A stretch of DNA of 64,000 nt, from the NCBI GenBank assembly GCA_050943475.1, contig JBMNPF010000004.1, forward strand, positions 152,807-216,806, written 5' to 3'. Position numbers and translations under genes: made by a program. This DNA comes from Metaruminococcus_A sp050943475 (GTDB lineage Bacteria; Bacillota; Clostridia; Oscillospirales; Ruminococcaceae). This document shows positions 51,512-60,319 of the stretch, one piece after another. Numbering within the stretch: position 1 is the first letter of the stretch; every line of letters begins with the position of its first letter. The notes beneath the pieces were generated by a model that worked only from the letters and a program-made list of their open reading frames with translations, was not told the origin of the DNA and did not search any database.

Positions 51512-52360
51512 TTAGCCCTTAACAGCACCAGCTGTCAGACCACCAACAATCTTGTTCGAGAAGCAGCAGTAAACGATAATTGTCGGAGTAACCGCAATAA
51601 CGATAGCTGCGAGCATCGGAGCATAGTTAGTGGAATACTGACCAACGAATGCAGTCAGTCCAGGAGGCAGGGTTCTAACAGATTCACCCGTGGTGAAGAT
51701 AAGAGCAACAAGCAGTTCGTTCCAGGTGCCATTGAAGGTGAACAAACCAATGGTAAAGATACCAGCGGTAGAAATCGGCAGAATAATGCGCCAATAAGCA
51801 CCCCAAATGGAACAACCATCAATAACAGCTGCTTCTTCCATCTCTTTTGGCAGGTTTGTAAAGAAACCACGCATGATGTAAATTGACTGACCGAAAGAGA
51901 ATACCGTATACGGCAGGATCAAGCCAATGTAAGAGTCAAGCAGGCCAAGATTCGTGAACATAACGAACAACGGAATCAAGGTAGCATGAATCGGAACCAT
52001 CATACCAGTGAGGAACAACATCATGGTTGCGCCAGACAGTTTCCATTTCAATCTGGAAAGACCATATGCTGCCATACAGTCAAGCAGAATGGAGCAAACA
52101 AGCGTGATACCAACAACAATAACCGAGTTCAGGAAGTAACGACCAATTTTGCCGCCAACCCAAGCCGTTTCGTAGTTTACCCACTGCGGCGGATTCGGCC
52201 AACCAAACGGATCAGTAAACAGGACTGTATTGCTCTTCAAAGAAGATATTACAACCCAGATCAACGGAGCAACGTAAATAACAGCCATGATGATCAGGAT
52301 AATGTAAATAATAATCTTGCTGGGTTTTAATTTAGTTTTATTCTTTTCATAACTAGCCAT
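51512..52360 (-). CDS. Carbohydrate ABC transporter permease, MalG type
   Basis: A 282-residue inner-membrane permease with six helices. The EAA loop that docks the ATPase reads EEAAVIDGCSIWGAYWRIILP (about residues 187-207, quoted in part), and the C-terminal end GGLTAGAVKG is typical for MalG-like proteins of oligosaccharide transporters. It is 13 bases downstream of its MalF-type partner. No ATP-binding subunit gene is present in the window; such systems in Firmicutes share a MsmX-type ATPase encoded elsewhere. Confidence 0.94.
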   Translation of the reverse strand: MASYEKNKTKLKPSKIIIYIILIIMAVIYVAPLIWVVISSLKSNTVLFTDPFGWPNPPQWVNYETAWVGGKIGRYFLNSVIVVGITLVCSILLDCMAAYGLSRLKWKLSGATMMLFLTGMMVPIHATLIPLFVMFTNLGLLDSYIGLILPYTVFSFGQSIYIMRGFFTNLPKEMEEAAVIDGCSIWGAYWRIILPISTAGIFTIGLFTFNGTWNELLVALIFTTGESVRTLPPGLTAFVGQYSTNYAPMLAAIVIAVTPTIIVYCCFSNKIVGGLTAGAVKG

Positions 52361-52373
52361 TCATCGCACCCCC

Positions 52374-53270
52374 TTAATCTGCATAACTTTCAACTTTGAT
52401 GAGCTTATTCAATACAAAAGTAAAGAGCAAGCACAGGATGACCAGGATAACCGACAGCGCACTACCGTAGCTGTAATCCCAGAACAGGAACGACTGCTGG
52501 TACAGGTGCGACGCCAAAACCTCTGTCAAGTGGGAAGGACCACCATTGGTCATCGTGAAAATCAAGTCGAAGAATTTCAAGGAACCAACACAGGAAAGAA
52601 CCGTGCTGATCTTAATCATAGAACGAATCATCGGCAAGGTGATGTACCAGATACATTTAATTCTGGAAGCACCATCTATGTAAGCCGCTTCGTACATCTC
52701 TTCCGGAATACCCTGAATAGCAGCCATGTAAAGCATCATGGTAGAACCCATGTACTGCCACATAGCAACAATACCAATCATCCAGAGCGGGAGCGGGAAG
52801 AGGCCGCTCGATTCAACCAGCCACATATGCTGCCAGCTTTCAAGACCAATAGCCTTCAGGAGCTGGTTCAGCGCACCAACGGTCGGGTTGAAGATGAACA
52901 TCCACAACAGACCAACAGCAGCACTGGAAAGTACAACCGGCAGGTAGTAAATATTTTTGAAAAGGTTTTTGAACTTGATATTATTCGTCAGAATAATAGC
53001 AATGAGCAAACCTAAAAGTTGCTGAGAAATAAGTGAGAATACAACAAAGAACAAAGAGTTCTTTAACGCAATTGGGAATACAGCATCCCTTGTGAACATA
53101 AAAATAAAGTTCTGGAAGCCATACCAGGTCGGAGCGGAAATACCGTTCCATTTAAACAAGCTTAAAGCAAGGCCATAAATCATAGGCCCTAACATAACGC
53201 ACAGGAACAACAATAGTGCCGGACCAACGAAGACGAGTATCATCTTCTTGTCGCGCAATAATCTCTCCAT
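52374..53270 (-). CDS. Carbohydrate ABC transporter permease, MalF type
   Basis: A 298-residue permease with six helices. The EAA loop region reads YEAAYIDGASRIKCIWYITLP (partly quoted) and GGPSHLTEVL precedes the last helices, as in MalF/LacF-type proteins. The ATG at 53270 follows GGAGG five bases upstream; the frame to 53294 has no ribosome site. It is transcribed after the first binding-protein gene, from which an intercistronic hairpin separates it. Confidence 0.94.
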   Translation of the reverse strand: MERLLRDKKMILVFVGPALLLFLCVMLGPMIYGLALSLFKWNGISAPTWYGFQNFIFMFTRDAVFPIALKNSLFFVVFSLISQQLLGLLIAIILTNNIKFKNLFKNIYYLPVVLSSAAVGLLWMFIFNPTVGALNQLLKAIGLESWQHMWLVESSGLFPLPLWMIGIVAMWQYMGSTMMLYMAAIQGIPEEMYEAAYIDGASRIKCIWYITLPMIRSMIKISTVLSCVGSLKFFDLIFTMTNGGPSHLTEVLASHLYQQSFLFWDYSYGSALSVILVILCLLFTFVLNKLIKVESYAD

Positions 53271-53345
53271 ACTAACCTCCACATAACACCACAATTTACT
53301 TGATTCAATGATGGGTCTAGTATAAGTTCTGCATTTATCACTTGA

Positions 53346-53377
53346 AAAGGGATTAGGATAGGAATCCTAATCCCTTT
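53346..53377 (-). terminator. Intercistronic hairpin between binding protein and permease genes
   Basis: A perfect 14-bp stem, AAAGGGATTAGGAT (53346-53359) and ATCCTAATCCCTTT (53364-53377), with a four-base loop. Only a few T follow on the minus strand. Such hairpins usually protect the binding-protein mRNA and reduce expression of the permeases. Confidence 0.7.
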
Positions 53378-53422
53378 CACAGTGACTTTGTTTAGTTATT
53401 AAACTCTACCAGTTTGAACGAT

Positions 53423-54787
53423 TTAGCTAGCAGCTTCGTCTTTTTCAAGCTGGGTAGTAGCATAGGTCTGGAGGTCTTTGAAAGCCTGCTCAGAGGTCTT
53501 GGTACCAGACATGATGTTCTGGAGAGCGTTGTTCCACTCATTACCAAGAGCATTACCGAACTGCTCATCGAAGAAGCCGAAAGTCTCAGCACCCATGGAA
53601 GCCATAGCGTCGTTTACATACTGCAGTTCTTTCGGAGCAACGTCAGCATCAAACTCAACCTTGGTGATCGGAACTTTACCAGCAACTTCAGCGGTAGCTT
53701 TCTGAGCTTTGTCAGCAGTCATCCATTTCGGCCACTCAATAGCGAGTTCCGGATGTTCACCGTTGATGCCCAGAGCGATGTTATCGGTCTTAGCAATCCA
53801 CTGGTTCTGTGCGCCTTTGCCGCCTTCAACAGTCGGGAACGGGAATACGCCAACTTTGTCTACAACCTTGGAGTCTTTACGATGGAAACCACCGATTGCC
53901 CAAGAACCCATGCAGAACATAGCAGCTTCGCCGTTACGGAAGTAAGCGCCAGCCTGGTCGTTGGAATCACCAACAGTAGAAGGCTGAATGTAGCCTTTGT
54001 CAAGCAGCTCTTTGGTCATTTCGCCAGCTTTAACGAAGCAATCCTGCTCGAAGGTGAAGCCTTCTTCACGGTTTGCAATCGCGGTTACCGGATCAAGACC
54101 GCCGATTCTCTGTACCAGATAAGAGGTGAACAGAGCGATGCACCAAGCGTCTTTCGAAGCCATGGTAATCGGCTGGATACCTGCGCCTTTCAGGGTCTCA
54201 CAAGCAGCGAGGAAATCTTCCCAATCTTTGATGTCTTCTGCTTTAACGCCAGCCTGATCAAACAACTCAGTGTTGTAGAAAACGCAAGCAAAAGCAAAGT
54301 TCATCGGGATAGCCCAAATCTTATCCTCAAAAGTAACGGAAACGAATGCGCCATCCTGGAAAGAATCTTTCCATTCCTGGTCTGCATCAAGGTACGGAGT
54401 CAGGTCAACGAATTTACCCGCCAGAGCGTACTCTTTACATTTTGCACCAGGAGCCTGCCAGAGGGTATCCGGCATCTGGTTTGCGGAAGCAAGAGCATTG
54501 ATCTTAGCAGGATACTGCTGATCCGGATAAATCTCAACGTTCATCGTAATGCCCTTGTCGTTGTTTTCGTTGAAGTCATCCAACGCTTTGTAGATTTCCT
54601 CAACCATCAGGTCCTCGTTGGTGGAACGCTCGGTGTTGAACACAAATTTGAGCTCTACGTTCTCAGGTGTGTCAGAGCTTCCACCGTTGCTACTACCGTC
54701 GCCACTGCCACCATTGTTACATGCTGTAAAGACAGACAGCATCATGGCAGCGGAAGCAGCAATAGCAAGAAGTTTCTTGACTTTCAT
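53423..54787 (-). CDS. Sugar ABC transporter solute-binding lipoprotein (copy 1)
   Basis: A 454-residue extracellular lipoprotein of the family 1 (MalE-like) binding proteins. The signal peptide ends in the lipobox SVFTAC with Cys23, followed by a Gly/Ser linker. Segments ASANQMPDTLW, YNTELFDQAGVKAEDIKDWEDF (quoted in part), FRNGEAAMFCMGSWAIGGF and the C-terminal FFDEQFGNALGNEWNNAL define the paralogue group. It heads the transcript with both permeases and is thus the standard partner. The ATG follows AAGGAGG. The promoter TTTACA-N17-TATAAT is preceded by two 16-bp direct repeats 21 bp apart, possible sites for the YesN-type regulator. Confidence 0.95.
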   Translation of the reverse strand: MKVKKLLAIAASAAMMLSVFTACNNGGSGDGSSNGGSSDTPENVELKFVFNTERSTNEDLMVEEIYKALDDFNENNDKGITMNVEIYPDQQYPAKINALASANQMPDTLWQAPGAKCKEYALAGKFVDLTPYLDADQEWKDSFQDGAFVSVTFEDKIWAIPMNFAFACVFYNTELFDQAGVKAEDIKDWEDFLAACETLKGAGIQPITMASKDAWCIALFTSYLVQRIGGLDPVTAIANREEGFTFEQDCFVKAGEMTKELLDKGYIQPSTVGDSNDQAGAYFRNGEAAMFCMGSWAIGGFHRKDSKVVDKVGVFPFPTVEGGKGAQNQWIAKTDNIALGINGEHPELAIEWPKWMTADKAQKATAEVAGKVPITKVEFDADVAPKELQYVNDAMASMGAETFGFFDEQFGNALGNEWNNALQNIMSGTKTSEQAFKDLQTYATTQLEKDEAAS

Positions 54788-54834
54788 TAAAATGCCTCCT
54801 TGATAGATTTTTTTGAGTAACTATCACAGTTTTT

Positions 54835-54863
54835 ATTATAAACAGCATGCTCAGTTGTGTAAA
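54835..54863 (-). promoter_or_regulatory. Promoter of binding-protein gene 1 and permeases
   Basis: On the minus strand TTTACA (54863-54858), 17 bases, TATAAT (54840-54835). The downstream TGTGATAGT is shared with the copy 2 promoter. Confidence 0.75.
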
Positions 54864-54869
54864 TTGGAT

Positions 54870-54906
54870 AAAATTAACCTTATGGTTTAAATTTATAACA
54901 TTTGGG
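54870..54906 (-). promoter_or_regulatory. Tandem direct repeats, candidate YesN-type operator
   Basis: On the minus strand CCCAAATGTTATAAAT (54906-54891) and CCATAAGGTTAATTTT (54885-54870) are 21 bp apart. The nearer copy is six bases from the -35. A similar copy, CCCAAAAGTTAAAAAT, lies six bases from the -35 of the copy 2 gene (56710-56725). Confidence 0.5.
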
Positions 54907-55171
54907 TCATGAAATAATCACTAAATACCACAAAAAAAGTCGCAGAAAATTCACAATCATCGGTGTTTTTCTACAAATTGGGACCAATAGGACTGTGTTT
55001 CATACCACAATCGTTTTCCCAGCACCCCGGATTATGTTCATTTTTTAAACCTCCGCCTGGTTGGATTTGGTTCATTTTGCCCTGTCCGTTCCGCAATTTT
55101 CCCTTTGAAAGGTATGCTTTATAGATGCTGTTTACTTTTCTTGTGTAATCTGCACAAATCCACGATGAAAC

Positions 55172-55215
55172 AAAAAGCCGGCACAGCGTGTGATAGCAAA
55201 AACGCTGTGCCGGCT
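55172..55215 (-). terminator. Terminator of binding-protein gene 2
   Basis: AGCCGGCACAGCG (55176-55188) pairs with CGCTGTGCCGGCT (55203-55215); on the minus strand TTTTTGTTT follows. Confidence 0.88.
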
Positions 55216-55251
55216 CCATTCAGTGGTTCAACTCAGGCAGTTTAACCGCAG

Positions 55252-56616
55252 TTAGGATGCGACCTCGCTCTGGCGGTTCACCACATATTCCTGAAGATCA
55301 GCAAACGCTACCTCAGGGGTCTTGGTTTCACTCATGATGGCGTTAAGCGCGCTGTTCCACTCCGCGCCAACCGCTGCGCCAAACCATTCATCAAAGAACA
55401 TAAAGGTTCCTGCGGAGCTCTTCAACGCAGTGGATACGCTCATATAGCCGTCCGGCACCTTTGTTTCATCAACTGTGATGTTAGTGGTTGGGAATTTACC
55501 GGACTGATACGCAATCGACTCGGTCTGGAACTTTTCACCCGTTGCATATTTCATCCATTCCAGAACAGCATCTTTGTGCTCGCTGGTCGCGGACATGGAG
55601 ATGTTGTCGGTCTTGCCCATCCAAACGCTTGGGTCGCCCTTACCGCTGTCAACACCCGGGAACGGGAATACGCCAATTTTACCAACGACCTGAGAGCCTT
55701 CTGCATTCAGAGCGCCGACTACCCAGGAACCCTGGCAGAGCATAGCGGCTTCGCCCCCAGTGAAGTATGCAGTTGCTTTATCCGCAGAATCGCCAATTGC
55801 AGAATTCTGAATATAACCTTTTTTCAACAGATCGAGGGTCATTTCACCCGCCTGGATGAAGCAATCTTGATTAAAAGTATACCCTTCGTCACGGTTTGCA
55901 ATCGCTTCCATTGGCTCCAGGCCACCATTGCGCTGTGCAAGATAAGCCGTGAAGAGAGCGATACACCATGCGGATTTTGGTTCGCAAGCCATTGTCAGCG
56001 GGGTGGTACCATGCTGCTTCAACGTCTCACAAGCATCCAGGAAATCATTCCAGGTTTTAATGCTGTCCGCATTGACGCCAGCGTCGCTGAAAATGTCTTT
56101 GTTATAGAAGACGCAGCTTGCCGCAAAACTAATCGGCACAGCGTAAATCTTATCGCCAGACGATACCTGGCTGAACATACCATCCGCAAAAGAGTTTTTC
56201 CAGTCTTCGTCTTCGTCCAAGTACTTATTCAGTTCTTCCAGTTTGCCAAGCTCGCCATAGGTGGTGCACTTTTGGCCTGGCTGCTGCATCATTGCGTCAG
56301 GGAGTGTGTTTGCTGAAGCCATTGCATTGATTTTGGTCTGATACTCACTGCCGTAATTTTGAATTTCAATGGTAATGTTTTTGTCATTTTCTTCGGTAAA
56401 TTTCTCGGCTGCACGGTAAACCTCCGCCATCATAACGTCGTCAGACGTATCTGGCGTGGCCCAGGTGGACCAGGTAATGGTTACCGGTTCATTGCTGTCG
56501 CCGCCCGAGGCAGACGTACCGCCGGATGACGAACCGCCATTGTCGCTACAGGATGTAAAAACCGACAGTGCCATTAAAGATGATAGTGTTAGCGCGAGTG
56601 TTTTTCTGAACTTCAT
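55252..56616 (-). CDS. Sugar ABC transporter solute-binding lipoprotein (copy 2)
   Basis: A 454-residue paralogue of copy 1. The lipobox is SVFTSC with Cys23. The order of segments is the same: ASANTLPDAMM, FYNKDIFSDAGVNADSIKTW, YFTGGEAAMLCQGSWVVGAL and FFDEWFGAAVGAEWNSAL near the C-terminus. It has its own promoter (TTTACT-N16-TATAAT) with the same upstream repeat and its own terminator, so it is a single-gene unit without permeases. It must use the permeases of copy 1 or another transporter. The ATG follows GAGGGAGGGG. Confidence 0.95.
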   Translation of the reverse strand: MKFRKTLALTLSSLMALSVFTSCSDNGGSSSGGTSASGGDSNEPVTITWSTWATPDTSDDVMMAEVYRAAEKFTEENDKNITIEIQNYGSEYQTKINAMASANTLPDAMMQQPGQKCTTYGELGKLEELNKYLDEDEDWKNSFADGMFSQVSSGDKIYAVPISFAASCVFYNKDIFSDAGVNADSIKTWNDFLDACETLKQHGTTPLTMACEPKSAWCIALFTAYLAQRNGGLEPMEAIANRDEGYTFNQDCFIQAGEMTLDLLKKGYIQNSAIGDSADKATAYFTGGEAAMLCQGSWVVGALNAEGSQVVGKIGVFPFPGVDSGKGDPSVWMGKTDNISMSATSEHKDAVLEWMKYATGEKFQTESIAYQSGKFPTTNITVDETKVPDGYMSVSTALKSSAGTFMFFDEWFGAAVGAEWNSALNAIMSETKTPEVAFADLQEYVVNRQSEVAS

Positions 56617-56675
56617 GGATTCCCCTCCCTCAATAAATTAAAAATTGTGGAAAAACTTGGTACTATCACAAACTT

Positions 56676-56725
56676 ATTATAACCCGCGAGCCGGTAGAGT
56701 AAATCCGGTATTTTTAACTTTTGGG
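56676..56725 (-). promoter_or_regulatory. Promoter and upstream repeat of binding-protein gene 2
   Basis: On the minus strand TTTACT (56703-56698), 16 bases, TATAAT (56681-56676), with TGTGATAGT just downstream as in copy 1. CCCAAAAGTTAAAAAT at 56725-56710 is six bases from the -35; a weaker copy occurs 21 bp further upstream (56746-56731). Confidence 0.6.
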
Positions 56726-56879
56726 TTTGTGTTTTTAATTTTTTATATAAAATTTATTCACTAATAAGTAAAATATTTTATAATTTCTATAATTATCATT
56801 CAACAATACTCTTTTTCCGTATTAAAAATAATAAAAAACATCATTTTTATAAATGATTATGTAAGCGTATTACCGAACG

Positions 56880-57148
56880 CTACTGGACCGGATCGAGCGC
56901 AACCTTCACGATATTGCTTTCTCCATTGTTTTTGTCAAAGCCGTTCCGTACCTTGTAATTCTCTTCCACCGTCAAGTTCTCGTTGGCGGAACGCACTGTA
57001 CGAAACGTAAAGGTTTGTTCTACCTCTTCCGGCGCATTCGAACTGCCGCTCGAAGAGCTCTTTCATCTGTATTGCTGCTGCAGGCTGTAAAGGCCGGTAA
57101 CGTCATAGAATCAGAAGCTAAAATTCCCCCACAGCCTTTGGTTTTTAT
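56880..57148 (-). pseudogene. Decayed N-terminal remnant of a sixth solute-binding lipoprotein gene
   Basis: On the minus strand, translation from 57148 gives a signal peptide ending LPAFTACSS (lipobox FTAC), as in copies 1 and 3. After a shift of frame near 57062 it continues SSSGSSNAPEEVEQTFTFRT and RSANENLTVEENYK, which aligns with copy 1 (GGSSDTPENVELKFVFNTER and STNEDLMVEEIYKALDDFN). It ends at a TAG (56882-56880) where copy 1 continues for another 370 residues. The expected start codon is ATA in place of ATG, seven bases after an intact GGGGAG. Three defects (lost start, frameshift, truncation) make this a pseudogene. Confidence 0.8.
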
Positions 57149-57347
57149 AGCTGTACTCCCCTATTCTATATATGAGTCGCCCATCCGAACGACTTCCCAT
57201 TTTCCTTTTGTTTTGGATTTTACAGCACGTTTGTAACCGTCATCATAATAAAACACACCACCCAACAAACAGAAAAATTTTGAGAAAACCATTTTGGTTC
57301 ATAGTCATTCCTATTCTGCCGCCAAAAGCAATATGCTTTCACCCGCC
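57149..57347. other. Non-coding stretch upstream of the pseudogene
   Basis: No gene or clear regulatory element beyond the pseudogene's preserved ribosome site at about 57156-57161. Confidence 0.4.
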
Positions 57348-57386
57348 AAAAAAGCGGCACAGAAAGCCCTGCTTTCTGTGCCGCTT
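57348..57386 (-). terminator. Terminator of binding-protein gene 3
   Basis: A perfect 15-bp stem, AAGCGGCACAGAAAG (57352-57366) and CTTTCTGTGCCGCTT (57372-57386), followed by six T on the minus strand. Confidence 0.9.
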
Positions 57387-57397
57387 GGCCATATTGC

Positions 57398-58753
57398 TTA
57401 CTCCATGTATTCTTCCGCAAGTTCCAGTGCCAAATGCTCCTCTGCCTGTGCTTGCAGATTTTGAAACGCCTCGGAAGAGTCGGTCCCAATCAAAATTCTC
57501 CGCAGGGTTTCCTGGTAGGCCTTTCCCATCGCCTCATCGAGAACATAGTCAAAAAACCCGCTGGCGGTCATACCGTCCCGCTCCAGAATTTCCCAGACAA
57601 ATGTATATTCCTTCGGCGCCAGATCGGCTTGGAACGCCGCATTGGTGGCCGGGAACTGGTATCCCTCCTCCGCCATCATTGCCTGCACCGAATCCGAGGT
57701 CAGATATTTTAACCACTGAACCGCCTGTCCAGCGTGCTCACTCTGCGCCGAAACCGCAATGTTGGCATTCGTCTCAACAAACCAATGGTTGGCTTTGCCT
57801 TTTCCGCCTTCGACCAGAGGGAAAGGAATCACCCCCACCTTGTCAACAATCTGAGAGTCGTCACGATGAAAGCCGCCGACTGCCCAGGAACCTATACAGA
57901 ACATAGCAGCTTCACCATTCCGAAAATAAGCACCTGCCTCATCGAGCTTTATGAAAGCGGTATCCGGAGGAAGGTACCCTTTCTGCAAGAGTTCGTAGGT
58001 CATCTGACCCGCCTGAATAAAACAATCCTGATCAAAACGGAATCCATCCGCACCATCGACAATTTGCTGCATTGGTTCCACGCCGCCAAGCCGCTGTACC
58101 AGATAGTCGGTAAAATACGAAATGCTTTCGGGTTCCATACCGCCCATTGCAAGCGGCTGCACGCCAGTGCCTTTCAAAACTTGACAAGCATTGAGGAAGT
58201 CTTCCCAGGTTTGTATCCCCTCTGCCTTTACGCCGGCCTTTGCAAACAATTCGGTGTTGTAAAAAAGGCAGTTCAGCCTCAGGCACAGCGGCACTGCAAA
58301 AATCCCGCCATCGTGCGCTGTCGAAACAAAAGCGCCATCCCAAAAGGATTCCCGCCACGCATCGTCCTCTTCCAAATAAGAGGTTAAATCAACCAAACGC
58401 CCCGCATCGGCATATTCTTTCATCACTGCGCCGTCCGGCATCCAAACCAAATCCGGAAGCTGGTTGGAGGCAGCCAGTTTGTTGAGCTCGTCAAAGTAAG
58501 GGGCTATTTCATCAAAACGGGTCGTAATCGCTTCCATTTCAATCCGAAAAGTCTGGCTGTTATCCCGATTAAAATCATCCAGCGCTTTCTCTATCGTCTC
58601 TCGTAACAAATCGCTGCTGGAAGCCGCATCGTACGTATACGCAAAGGTAAGTGTAGTCTTCTCTTTTTCCGGCGGCTGTTCTTCGCAGGCCGTAAAGGCC
58701 GGCAGCAGCATAATTGCCGCCGCGGCGAACGCCAAAAAATGTTTCACCTTCAT
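57398..58753 (-). CDS. Sugar ABC transporter solute-binding lipoprotein (copy 3)
   Basis: A 451-residue paralogue. The signal peptide ends in PAFTAC, Cys22 being the lipidated residue. It keeps YNTELFAKAGVKAEGIQTW, YFRNGEAAMFCIGSWAVGGF and, near the C-terminus, GFFDYVLDEAMGKAYQETL, the equivalent of the FFDEWFG segment. The ATG at 58753 follows GAGGGGGAAAG; the frame to 58789 has no ribosome site. It is the last of a run of three binding-protein genes (copies 5, 4, 3) with short gaps of about 90-130 bases, ending in a strong terminator, which suggests one transcript without permease genes. Confidence 0.94.
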   Translation of the reverse strand: MKVKHFLAFAAAAIMLLPAFTACEEQPPEKEKTTLTFAYTYDAASSSDLLRETIEKALDDFNRDNSQTFRIEMEAITTRFDEIAPYFDELNKLAASNQLPDLVWMPDGAVMKEYADAGRLVDLTSYLEEDDAWRESFWDGAFVSTAHDGGIFAVPLCLRLNCLFYNTELFAKAGVKAEGIQTWEDFLNACQVLKGTGVQPLAMGGMEPESISYFTDYLVQRLGGVEPMQQIVDGADGFRFDQDCFIQAGQMTYELLQKGYLPPDTAFIKLDEAGAYFRNGEAAMFCIGSWAVGGFHRDDSQIVDKVGVIPFPLVEGGKGKANHWFVETNANIAVSAQSEHAGQAVQWLKYLTSDSVQAMMAEEGYQFPATNAAFQADLAPKEYTFVWEILERDGMTASGFFDYVLDEAMGKAYQETLRRILIGTDSSEAFQNLQAQAEEHLALELAEEYME

Positions 58754-58885
58754 TGTTCTTTCCCCCTCGCCATAGTTCCGGCCGGCCATTTTCTGTTTAT
58801 GAAAGCCTAACTACTGCTTTACCGTCTTTTCGGAGCGCCGCACCGTTACCTACAAAACCCCAAACGCTTACTACGGCTCGAAGCC

Positions 58886-60232
58886 CTATGCCTCCCGTCC
58901 CATTTGCTCTCGAGCAGCCAACTGCTCCTGCAATTCTGCAAACGACTGTTCCGGAGCTTTGCCAAGTGCAACTTGTTCCCAAGCATACATATAAAAGTCC
59001 ACCGTATCTTCATCCGGCAATATACCGTCACAGGAAAAGAACCGGGATGTTTGTTCGAGCAATTCAGCTGCGATGTGTAGCTCTGAAAGATATTTTCCAA
59101 TATCCTCCTCGGGTTGGGCCGCCGGAATCTGGCCGATCCAATCAGCTGCCTCCTGCTGCGCGTTGGCCGAGGTCATCCACCGAAAAAAATCCAGCACAAC
59201 ATCCGGGTGCTCGCATGCCGCGCTCATTACAAGGCTGTTGGTATGCACCCAAAGTTCTTCCTGTCCTTCTCCGCCCTCTACCTGTGGAAACGGCAACATC
59301 CCCACCTTGCCTCGTACAACGGAATCATCCCGGTAAATGCTGCCAAGAAAGGTTGTATCCGCAACCAACATAGCCGCTTTTCCTTGGACAAAACGCGCCT
59401 TTTCCATCCCCTCGGCAGTCCTCCTGAAATTATCATTGACATAACCCTGATCGACAAGCTCATTGAACATTGCACCGGCTACCAAAAAATCCTCCTGCGT
59501 AAAGTCAAATTGTGCGCCCTGTTCCAGCATAGACGACATCTGCTGGGCGCCGCCAAGCCGCTGTACTAAAGAATGGGCCATCGGCATTAGACCGGAACCG
59601 TCTTCTGCCGCTATAGCCAGCGGCGTAATATTGTTCTGCCGCAGGGATTCACAGGCGCTTAAAAAATCCTCCCAGGTTGTCATCATTTCCGCGCTAATTC
59701 CGGCGCGTTCAAACAGTTCAGTGTTATAAAAAAGGCAGCAAAAATTCATCAGGACGGGAATGGACCAGATACGCCCATCTACTTCGGATGCAGCAAATGC
59801 CCCTGGCCGAAAAGACGCCTTCCACGCGGTGTCTTCCTCCAGGTATGAGGTTAGGTTGGCAAGCAAGCCATCCCGCGCCATTTGGTTTATTGGGACGCCG
59901 GGAATGGTCCAGAACAAATCCGGGAGCTGATTGGACGCTGCCAGCACATTGAGTTTATCCGCATACTGATGATCGGAATAAGTGACCGCACGAATCCAGA
60001 TATTATCTTCACTCAGTTCATTAAAATGATCTATTTTTTTGTAAAGGAATTCCCCGATCATATCCTCACTGGACCATCGCTCATAACACATAGCAAATTG
60101 GAGTTCAACCTCCGGCATCTTCTCGGATTCGTTTACCGTACCACTTCCGCATGCCTGTGTAAAAATTACCGCCAGCAAAATTGCCGTCACAAACACGGCG
60201 GTCACCGAAACAACTACTTTCCGGCTTTTCAT
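58886..60232 (-). CDS. Sugar ABC transporter solute-binding lipoprotein (copy 4)
   Basis: A 448-residue paralogue with signal peptide ending IFTQAC, lipidated Cys near residue 27. Conserved pieces are ASNQLPDLFWTIPG, FYNTELFERAGISAEMMTTW and the tail FYMYAWEQVALGKAPEQSF. The pair LVQRLGGAQQM is shared with copies 1 and 3. It diverges more than copies 1 and 2 in the ligand-binding centre, so a different sugar is likely. The ATG at 60232 follows GGGGGAATTGG; the frame to 60265 has no ribosome site. Middle gene of the probable copy 5-4-3 transcript. Confidence 0.94.
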   Translation of the reverse strand: MKSRKVVVSVTAVFVTAILLAVIFTQACGSGTVNESEKMPEVELQFAMCYERWSSEDMIGEFLYKKIDHFNELSEDNIWIRAVTYSDHQYADKLNVLAASNQLPDLFWTIPGVPINQMARDGLLANLTSYLEEDTAWKASFRPGAFAASEVDGRIWSIPVLMNFCCLFYNTELFERAGISAEMMTTWEDFLSACESLRQNNITPLAIAAEDGSGLMPMAHSLVQRLGGAQQMSSMLEQGAQFDFTQEDFLVAGAMFNELVDQGYVNDNFRRTAEGMEKARFVQGKAAMLVADTTFLGSIYRDDSVVRGKVGMLPFPQVEGGEGQEELWVHTNSLVMSAACEHPDVVLDFFRWMTSANAQQEAADWIGQIPAAQPEEDIGKYLSELHIAAELLEQTSRFFSCDGILPDEDTVDFYMYAWEQVALGKAPEQSFAELQEQLAAREQMGREA

Positions 60233-60319
60233 CCAATTCCCCCTGCTTTTCAGTGCCCTCTGCAAATGGAACCCGTCTTTTCTTCACAGCCCCGATCCGG
60301 CAAACGGCACCCCGTTTCT

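Larger units (their letters stand above)
54788..55251. other. Intergenic region between binding-protein genes 1 and 2
   Basis: Holds the copy 1 promoter, its tandem repeat sites (54870-54906) and the copy 2 terminator (55172-55215). No gene is supported; an 82-codon minus-strand frame runs through the terminator. Confidence 0.5.

Noticed and set aside
54971..55219. 82-codon minus-strand frame between binding-protein genes 1 and 2
   Set aside because: It begins inside and runs through the copy 2 terminator hairpin and has no ribosome site.
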